Origin: JAOARY01 sp045345765
GTDB lineage: Bacteria > Bacillota > Clostridia > Peptostreptococcales > Peptostreptococcaceae
Assembly (NCBI GenBank): GCA_045345765.1
Contig: CP148265.1
Coordinates: 2,170,001-2,234,000 of the forward strand
DNA length: 64,000 bases
Reading direction: 5' to 3'
Position 1 is the stretch's first letter. Every line of letters begins with the position of its first letter. Under the pieces are notes generated by a model. That model did no database searches. It was not told the origin of the DNA and saw nothing but the letters and a program-made list of their open reading frames with translations. A program made the translations under genes and the position numbers. Below, in pieces: positions 58,680-64,000 of the stretch.

Positions 58680-61604
58680 ATGAGAAAACATATAAAGATA
58701 ATATCTTTTTTAATAATTATATTTATAATAAGTTCTTTATTTACGTATAGTAGAAGTTTTTTGATAAGAGATTTTTTTGGAGAAAAAGAAATTGAACTCA
58801 ATAATATATCTCATGTTATAAAAAAGAAGGACTATACATATATTTTGTATAAGAGTGCAGATCAAAAGATTTTTAAGACAAAAGAAAATGACATTGTTGA
58901 ACAAACCATGTATTTAGGAGTATTAAATGAAAAGGGAGAATTGTTTTTTAATCATAAAATTGATTATAAAGATGAGTTTCCAGTAGCATTTGATGTAGAT
59001 GAAAAAGGTGTTGTATATATTTTATCTAATGATTTAAATGATGGTGAAATATATATAGAAAATGAAGTTGTAAGTAAAATAGATCCGTTTAAAATGAGTA
59101 GTAGTATAGTATATAAAAAGACTATAAATGGGAATCTAAGTAAACGAGAAGGAAATTTCAAAAATATAAACATAATAAATAATAATATAGTTTTATATGA
59201 AGTTATGGGAGATAAAGTAAATTTAATAACTATAGATGATAAGATGGATAATAATGTAATAACGATAGATTTAGATAAAGATTATTATATAAATTATATA
59301 TTAGGAGAAAAGCCTGGAAATTTATTTTTTTATACTAAAAAAAGCGAATTATACCTAATTGATGCTAGTGGAGATGTAAAACTTGTTTATAAGAATAATG
59401 ATACAAAGAACTATGAAGTCATAGAAAATATGGTTGAAGATGATGATTATATATATTTTCAAACTAAAGACAGTAATTTAGTATCAAAGATAAAATATTT
59501 TAAGAAAGATGATATCACAGATATTAAAAACAAATTTTATTGGAGTACAAAAGAGGAAACTAATTATGATAAAAAAATTCAATTTGTAGATAAGGATTTT
59601 TATTTTAGTGGAAAAAAACCAAATATAATCATAGAAAATGGGTTGATAAGTCAAGAAAATGGAAATTACGTGCAAACTCTATTCAAAATAGATGAAAATG
59701 CAAATTATAAAGTGGAAGAAAGTATTCAAAAATTAATTAAAAATAATAAATTTTATAGAATGAGGATATATATAGTTCTTGTAGGTATGATAAGTTTAAT
59801 ATCTTTGATAGGTGTGATTATGTATATCTATGTTTATATAATGCAAAAATGGCTTTCAATTGCATTTAGACAGATTTTAATATTTATTCCTATAATATTC
59901 TTATGCTTATTGCTTTATCTATATCCTACTTTCGAAGGTTTTATAGAGTCTAAACGACCTGATTTTGAAAATGCGATGTTTAAATATTTTACAGATAGAT
60001 ATAATTATATGAAAAATAACTTGGATATAGATCTTATAAAATCTGTGAAATATCCGAGTGATTATAACAATTCTTATTATAGTCATATGGAAAAACAGAT
60101 ACTTAGTTTAGAGCTTGAAATAAAAAAGAAAATGGACAAAAATGAAAAATACAAAAACTATGATTATTATAATGTTGTTTATCGATTTGATAATATAAAT
60201 TCGAATGGCAATGAAGATATAAAAATTTATAAAATTTTTGATGATGAAGAGGATAATTTTATAATGTCAATACCAAGAAGTAAATCATTTTTTGAAAATA
60301 ATTTTAATGAAGATAATATAATTTATGTAATTTCAAATGATAAAAAGTGGATTCTTTGTATGGGACCATTATTTGATGAAAATGAAAATATAGTTGGAGC
60401 ATATCAAACTGGTATGAGTTATAATGCTTTTATCAAACAGTCTCTTTTAAAAGCAACGTATGATTTTAGAAACAAAATATATATAATTTCATTTTTATTG
60501 ATATTTATAATAGGAATAACATCGTATAGAATTTTGTATTCATTAAAAATATTAAATAGAGATGTGAAGGCTTTTTCAAATGAAAATACAGATCAAGTAT
60601 TCACCCAAATTGATAGAAAAGATGAAATTTGGGATTTGAATAATTCATTTAGAAAGATGGCTAAGAATATAATGGAGCATATAAGAAAGATAACTAAACT
60701 TAGTGAAGCTTATTTAAGATTTGTTCCTCAAAAATATTTATATTTACTAGATAAGGAATCAATTGAGGATGTTGACTTAGGTGATTATTCAAGAGTAGAT
60801 ATGAATATATTTAATGCATCTATTCATAATTTTTATGATTGTACCAAAAATATGACTGATTTAGAGGCTTTTAACTTTATTAATGATTATCTAAAAATTA
60901 TAGGACCAATTGTAAAAGAAAATGAAGGGATATTAGATAGTTATGAGGCTAAAGGTCTTATAGCATTATTTCAAAATCAAGAATTAAAAGCATTAGACTC
61001 AGCCTTTAAAATAATTGAAAAGACAAAAGATTTTAATGAAAAAAGAAGATTAAATGAACAAAGACCTCTTGATATGTCTATTGGTATTCATAGTGGGAAT
61101 ATATTGATGGGTATTATAGGAGAAAAGGATAGATTACAACAAACGATAATATCACAAGATGAAATAGATACTAGACAAATTCAAATGTTTACGTTTAAAG
61201 TGAATTCTAAAATTATAGTAACTAAGAAGTTTTTAGATGAAGTTAAAAATGATTTAGATTTTAATTATAGATATTTAGGTATTTTTAAACTTAGAAATAA
61301 TGAAGATGTTGAAATTTATGATATTTTTGATGAAGATGAAAAAGAATTAAAAGAATACAAACTAAAGACAAGAAAGATATTTGAAGAAGGTATAAGTTTA
61401 TATCATAAAAAAGAATTTTATGAAGCAAGAAAAAGATTTATTCAGATATTAAAATTAAATCCTATGGATTTTGCTTGTAGAATATATTTTTATTTGAGTG
61501 ATTTTTATATGAATAATAAAAATTATTCTTATACAAAATATATAAATAATCCACTTATAGAAAGAATTGAGGAGGGTTTTTTTGAAAAAAGAGAACTTGA
61601 GTAG
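58680..61604 (+). CDS. Membrane receptor with degenerate class III nucleotidyl-cyclase domain
   Basis: A 974-residue membrane protein. Helix ~5-28 is followed by a large extracytoplasmic region (~30-355) of repeated strand motifs like a beta-propeller, two helices (~364-390, ~398-417), a second extracytoplasmic domain (~418-598, Cache-like), a helix (~600-620), a HAMP-like linker and a cyclase-type domain (~677-882: FVPQKYLYLL, FNFINDYLKIIGPIVKENEG, SIGIHSGNILMGIIGEKDR). Both metal-binding aspartates are lost: FADIRGF is FNASIHNF here and GDAIMALF is AKGLIALF, so cyclase activity is unlikely. The end (~885-974) is TPR-like. The ATG at 58680 follows TAGGAG; an ATG at 58671 touches that site. 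Confidence 0.75.
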   Translation: MRKHIKIISFLIIIFIISSLFTYSRSFLIRDFFGEKEIELNNISHVIKKKDYTYILYKSADQKIFKTKENDIVEQTMYLGVLNEKGELFFNHKIDYKDEFPVAFDVDEKGVVYILSNDLNDGEIYIENEVVSKIDPFKMSSSIVYKKTINGNLSKREGNFKNINIINNNIVLYEVMGDKVNLITIDDKMDNNVITIDLDKDYYINYILGEKPGNLFFYTKKSELYLIDASGDVKLVYKNNDTKNYEVIENMVEDDDYIYFQTKDSNLVSKIKYFKKDDITDIKNKFYWSTKEETNYDKKIQFVDKDFYFSGKKPNIIIENGLISQENGNYVQTLFKIDENANYKVEESIQKLIKNNKFYRMRIYIVLVGMISLISLIGVIMYIYVYIMQKWLSIAFRQILIFIPIIFLCLLLYLYPTFEGFIESKRPDFENAMFKYFTDRYNYMKNNLDIDLIKSVKYPSDYNNSYYSHMEKQILSLELEIKKKMDKNEKYKNYDYYNVVYRFDNINSNGNEDIKIYKIFDDEEDNFIMSIPRSKSFFENNFNEDNIIYVISNDKKWILCMGPLFDENENIVGAYQTGMSYNAFIKQSLLKATYDFRNKIYIISFLLIFIIGITSYRILYSLKILNRDVKAFSNENTDQVFTQIDRKDEIWDLNNSFRKMAKNIMEHIRKITKLSEAYLRFVPQKYLYLLDKESIEDVDLGDYSRVDMNIFNASIHNFYDCTKNMTDLEAFNFINDYLKIIGPIVKENEGILDSYEAKGLIALFQNQELKALDSAFKIIEKTKDFNEKRRLNEQRPLDMSIGIHSGNILMGIIGEKDRLQQTIISQDEIDTRQIQMFTFKVNSKIIVTKKFLDEVKNDLDFNYRYLGIFKLRNNEDVEIYDIFDEDEKELKEYKLKTRKIFEEGISLYHKKEFYEARKRFIQILKLNPMDFACRIYFYLSDFYMNNKNYSYTKYINNPLIERIEEGFFEKRELE

Positions 61605-62187
61605 AGACTATCTGATAAAAGACAAAGAAAAATTAGATAAACAAAAAAATAATGAAAAGCAAAGCCTATATTTATCAAATAAAGATAATACGAAAATACT
61701 TATGCAAAAACAGGTTTTAAAAAATAAAGAATATAATGATTTGGTTGGAATTTCAAATTTGGATAAGGAAGAGGATTTAAAATCAATAAGAATATTGCAT
61801 GAAAATATGATGAAACATGAAAAACAAGATGTTTGGATGGGTAAAAGAAGCGAGCAAAATGTTAAATTCAATTTAAAAAAATTAATTGAACTTTCAAGTC
61901 TTTTAAAAATAAAGTACTACAGAAATTCGCTTATGGGGGATATAGAAAAAAAATTATATATAGAATTCAAAGATAGAAAAAAAGCAAAAATTGTAAGTGT
62001 ACTTTATAAAATGATATTTGAATTACCTTCCTACAAAAATGATGAAGCTGTTATGAAGAAATATATGCAAGTAGAGAGATTGCTTAGTGGAACGGGGTGT
62101 AAAATGAAGGAATTTTTTTCCTTTAATTTTGACCTTGAAAAACAACAAAAATTTTTATTTAAGAAGTTAAAAAAGAGAATTTTATAA
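61582..62187 (+). CDS. Soluble charged protein of unknown function
   Basis: A 201-residue protein without signal peptide or membrane segment. The first ~90 residues are very rich in Lys, Glu, Asp and Asn and probably disordered. The C-terminal ~100 residues look helical (FNLKKLIELSSLLKIKYYRN, KIVSVLYKMIFELPSY, VERLLSGTGCKMKEFFSFNF) and basic at the end. I recognise no family. The TTG at 61582 stands behind GGAGGG within the last codons of the receptor gene, so translation is coupled. Located between a receptor and a lipoprotein, it may be their cytosolic partner; that is a guess from position. Confidence 0.55.
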   Translation: MKKENLSRDYLIKDKEKLDKQKNNEKQSLYLSNKDNTKILMQKQVLKNKEYNDLVGISNLDKEEDLKSIRILHENMMKHEKQDVWMGKRSEQNVKFNLKKLIELSSLLKIKYYRNSLMGDIEKKLYIEFKDRKKAKIVSVLYKMIFELPSYKNDEAVMKKYMQVERLLSGTGCKMKEFFSFNFDLEKQQKFLFKKLKKRIL

Positions 62188-62211
62188 AAATATTAGGGAT
62201 GAGGTTTTTAT

Positions 62212-63732
62212 ATGAAGAAAATATTAAATTTACTCATTATATTTTGTATAATTATTAATTTATCTTCTTGTTCATATATAGATAAGTTTTTTAATAAAAA
62301 GCAAAAGATTAGTAATATAAAACAAAAATATATAGATGGTTATGGAATTGGTGTATATGATAATAATCTATATTATCTTGCAAGATCCGATGATTCTTCT
62401 TATATATCATTTTATGATTTGAAGTATAAGACAAAATCATCGCTAGTAGATAAAAAAACTGATTTTTTAAAAAATCAGGGAAAATTGCTAGACGATAAAT
62501 TGTATTATTTTATAAAAAATAAAGAAAACTTATATGAACTTTATGAATTTGATATTAACAATATAGAAAAAAGAAGGCTTTATTATACAAGTTTTAATGA
62601 TATATCTAAGACTGTATTTGATTTAGATTATATATATTATTTAAAAAATGATTTATTAAAAGATGAATTTAATTTATACAGATTTGATAGAAAGACGAAT
62701 GAAGAACAGTTACAAATAAAGAATATAAAAAATGTTTACAATTGCTTTGATAGAAAATTTATATATTCTAAACAGTATGAAAAGGGTTTGTTTTTATATG
62801 ATATAGATAATTTAAGTGAAACTAGGCTTAGTGAACAAAATATAAATTCGAATTCTAAGATTTATTATTTGGATGGAAATTTGATATATAAAGAAAATTC
62901 CTCTATTTACAAATTTAACATAACAGATCAGACAAGAGTTAAATTAGTTGATGGAACGAAATATGAATTTGATATTAAAGATAAAGACGTATATTATTCA
63001 AGAAAAAATAGTTTTAATAAAATAAATATTAATTCAGATGAAGAGATTAGATTATGTGATTATCCTGCTATGGAATTTGAATTTTTAAAAAAATCTATAG
63101 TATTTATAACTAAAAATAAGGGTATTTATGAATATGAAGATTCAAAAATTACACAGATTTTAAATTTTAAAGATTTTGATGGGAAAAATTTATGGGCTAA
63201 TGAGTACTTTGTGTCTTATTATGATAATTTGATAAAAGATGCTAAATTACTTCAAATAAAAGAATTCAAACAAAAGGAAATAAAATCAAATATAGTTAAA
63301 AATGCAACTGAAGATACAAATAAAATTTTAACTACTGATTATTCTACTTTAAAAAATACTATAGAATTTTCTGTAACTGATTTTTATAATTTGGGATATT
63401 TAATAGAAAAAATAGAATTTGCAAATTTAAATACGATAAGAATTGGTAGAAGAAAAAAAGAAAATAGACTTGTATTTGAATTTAATGATGAAATAGGAGA
63501 AAGTGATTTAAGTATAAATATAAAAGAAAATGAAATAATAGTATCACTAAAAGGTATAAATACTAAAATCGAAAATTCATTAGAATTAGAATCCTATTTT
63601 GGAAAAATAAAATCAAAAACAATAAAGTCAAATGAAGTTGAAATTATTTTTGAAAAAGAAAAAGAAGACTCTTATAGGATATTTAAATTAAATAATCCTA
63701 ATAGAATTGTTATAGATAAAAACATCCCTTAA
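62212..63732 (+). CDS. Lipoprotein with propeller-like repeats and AMIN-like C-terminal domain
   Basis: A 506-residue lipoprotein. The signal peptide ends with lipobox LSSC (Cys20). Residues ~40-350 consist of repeated four-strand units with YY.(K/L)...YEFDI.. patterns (YELYEFDINNIEKRRLYY, FNLYRFDRKTNEEQL), like a DUF5050-type beta-propeller. The C-terminal ~125 residues, ending YRIFKLNNPNRIVIDKNIP, match the AMIN domain pattern that in other proteins binds peptidoglycan. So it would be tethered to the membrane and touch the cell wall. The ATG at 62212 is preceded by a GGGATGAGG. It ends in a hairpin shared with the converging PAAR-like gene. Confidence 0.75.
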   Translation: MKKILNLLIIFCIIINLSSCSYIDKFFNKKQKISNIKQKYIDGYGIGVYDNNLYYLARSDDSSYISFYDLKYKTKSSLVDKKTDFLKNQGKLLDDKLYYFIKNKENLYELYEFDINNIEKRRLYYTSFNDISKTVFDLDYIYYLKNDLLKDEFNLYRFDRKTNEEQLQIKNIKNVYNCFDRKFIYSKQYEKGLFLYDIDNLSETRLSEQNINSNSKIYYLDGNLIYKENSSIYKFNITDQTRVKLVDGTKYEFDIKDKDVYYSRKNSFNKININSDEEIRLCDYPAMEFEFLKKSIVFITKNKGIYEYEDSKITQILNFKDFDGKNLWANEYFVSYYDNLIKDAKLLQIKEFKQKEIKSNIVKNATEDTNKILTTDYSTLKNTIEFSVTDFYNLGYLIEKIEFANLNTIRIGRRKKENRLVFEFNDEIGESDLSINIKENEIIVSLKGINTKIENSLELESYFGKIKSKTIKSNEVEIIFEKEKEDSYRIFKLNNPNRIVIDKNIP

Positions 63733-63744
63733 CTAAGGGATGTT
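63721..63744 (-). terminator. Palindromic terminator between the lipoprotein and PAAR-like genes
   Basis: AACATCCCTT (63721-63730) and AAGGGATGTT (63735-63744) form a perfect 10-bp stem that contains the stop codons of both converging genes. A T run follows only on the minus strand, so it acts mainly for the PAAR-like gene. Confidence 0.7.
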
Positions 63745-64000
63745 AATCTGGAATTGTCCAGGCATATTAATTTGTATAACACCGCCCCACATGCACATTA
63801 ATTTAGAACTATTATTAAGTGCAGGATAATTGGCAACTAATACAGTTGGAGATCCAGGGGCCCAAGGAGCAATGGTATTTGGTATACAAGGTTGAGGAGT
63901 TAAAACTCCAAGTGCTGCTGCTGTAGCTGCTGCGACCATTGGATTAGCTAAGCTAGTACACATACCAAATGGTAAGATATTCATCATTGGTTTGTTATCC
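63733..64000 (-). CDS. DUF4280 PAAR-like protein (spike tip of an injection system), 5' part missing
   Basis: The last ~88 residues of a DUF4280 protein; the frame stays open through the right edge (preceding residues DNKP), so the ATGs at 63984-63987 are internal. Hallmarks are ILPFGMCTSLANPMVAAATA, LTPQPCIPN, APWAPGSPTVLVANYPALNN and SKLMCMWGGVIQI, with the Cys and Pro-Gly pattern of PAAR-like spike caps. DUF4280 proteins replace PAAR at the tip of contractile injection systems in many Gram-positive and other bacteria. About 35-45 N-terminal residues are outside the window. This suggests that further structural genes lie to the right. Confidence 0.9.
   Translation of the reverse strand, partial: DNKPMMNILPFGMCTSLANPMVAAATAAALGVLTPQPCIPNTIAPWAPGSPTVLVANYPALNNSSKLMCMWGGVIQINMPGQFQINIP

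Overview
The window is a stretch of very AT-rich chromosome from an anaerobic, low-GC Gram-positive bacterium, most likely of the Clostridia (Peptostreptococcales/Tissierellales-like). This rests on the gene content (Veg, a DUF1934 protein, a TilS-FtsH pair, type III pantothenate kinase, anaerobic class III ribonucleotide reductase), strong GGAGG-type ribosome sites, many TTG/GTG starts and classical TTGACA/TATAAT promoters. No tRNA, rRNA or CRISPR array was seen.

Region 1 (1-14.8 kb): a partial anti-sigma-factor antagonist and a SpoIIE-type phosphatase; a UPF0489 (arginase-fold) protein; the arginine deiminase pathway arcA-arcB-arcC with a TrmB-family regulator behind it; then housekeeping genes (veg, ispE, a GntR regulator, ddl, a DUF1934 gene, a membrane-anchored hypothetical, tilS, ftsH). 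Most units end in clear intrinsic terminators.

Region 2 (15.2-28 kb): a nearly complete succinate-to-propionate pathway that can conserve energy as a sodium gradient. It has an AspT/YidE-type transporter, a DUF3870 protein, a CoA-transferase, a split B12-dependent methylmalonyl-CoA mutase (catalytic and B12 subunits), a MeaB/ArgK GTPase, the epimerase, the four methylmalonyl-CoA decarboxylase subunits (A, D, C, B) and biotin ligase BirA, which can charge the biotin subunit. A promoter plus a ~115-nt structured RNA with its own terminator lies before the transporter. Cobyric acid synthase (cobQ, 39.4 kb) fits the B12 demand.

Region 3 (28-44.8 kb): a P1-family peptidase, an oligopeptide-type ABC transporter without ATPase genes, pantothenate uptake and activation (panT-like, coaX), dusB, greA, lysS, an aminotransferase, cobQ, nrdD-nrdG behind a complex leader, and an ArsR-type regulator. 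One copy of a ~100-bp inverted-repeat element follows lysS; a second copy lies inside the next region.

Region 4 (44.8-64 kb) is the accessory part and the most interesting. It carries hallmark genes of a contractile injection system (CIS/eCIS): a two-domain AAA+ ATPase (Afp15-like), a DUF4255 protein (Afp16-like tube terminator), and at the right edge a DUF4280 PAAR-like spike protein. No sheath, tube or baseplate gene is in view; they may lie beyond position 64000. Around these markers sit unusual envelope and sensory genes: a membrane-anchored MORN-repeat protein, a 1057-residue beta-repeat protein with a disordered N-terminus, a small YbjN/secretion-chaperone-like protein, a substrate-binding protein, a sensor-MFS fusion, a GNAT-like protein, a large membrane receptor with a degenerate nucleotide-cyclase domain, an unknown soluble protein and a lipoprotein with an AMIN-like C-terminus. 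I read this as a CIS locus with its own envelope-anchoring and sensing module; that reading is inference.
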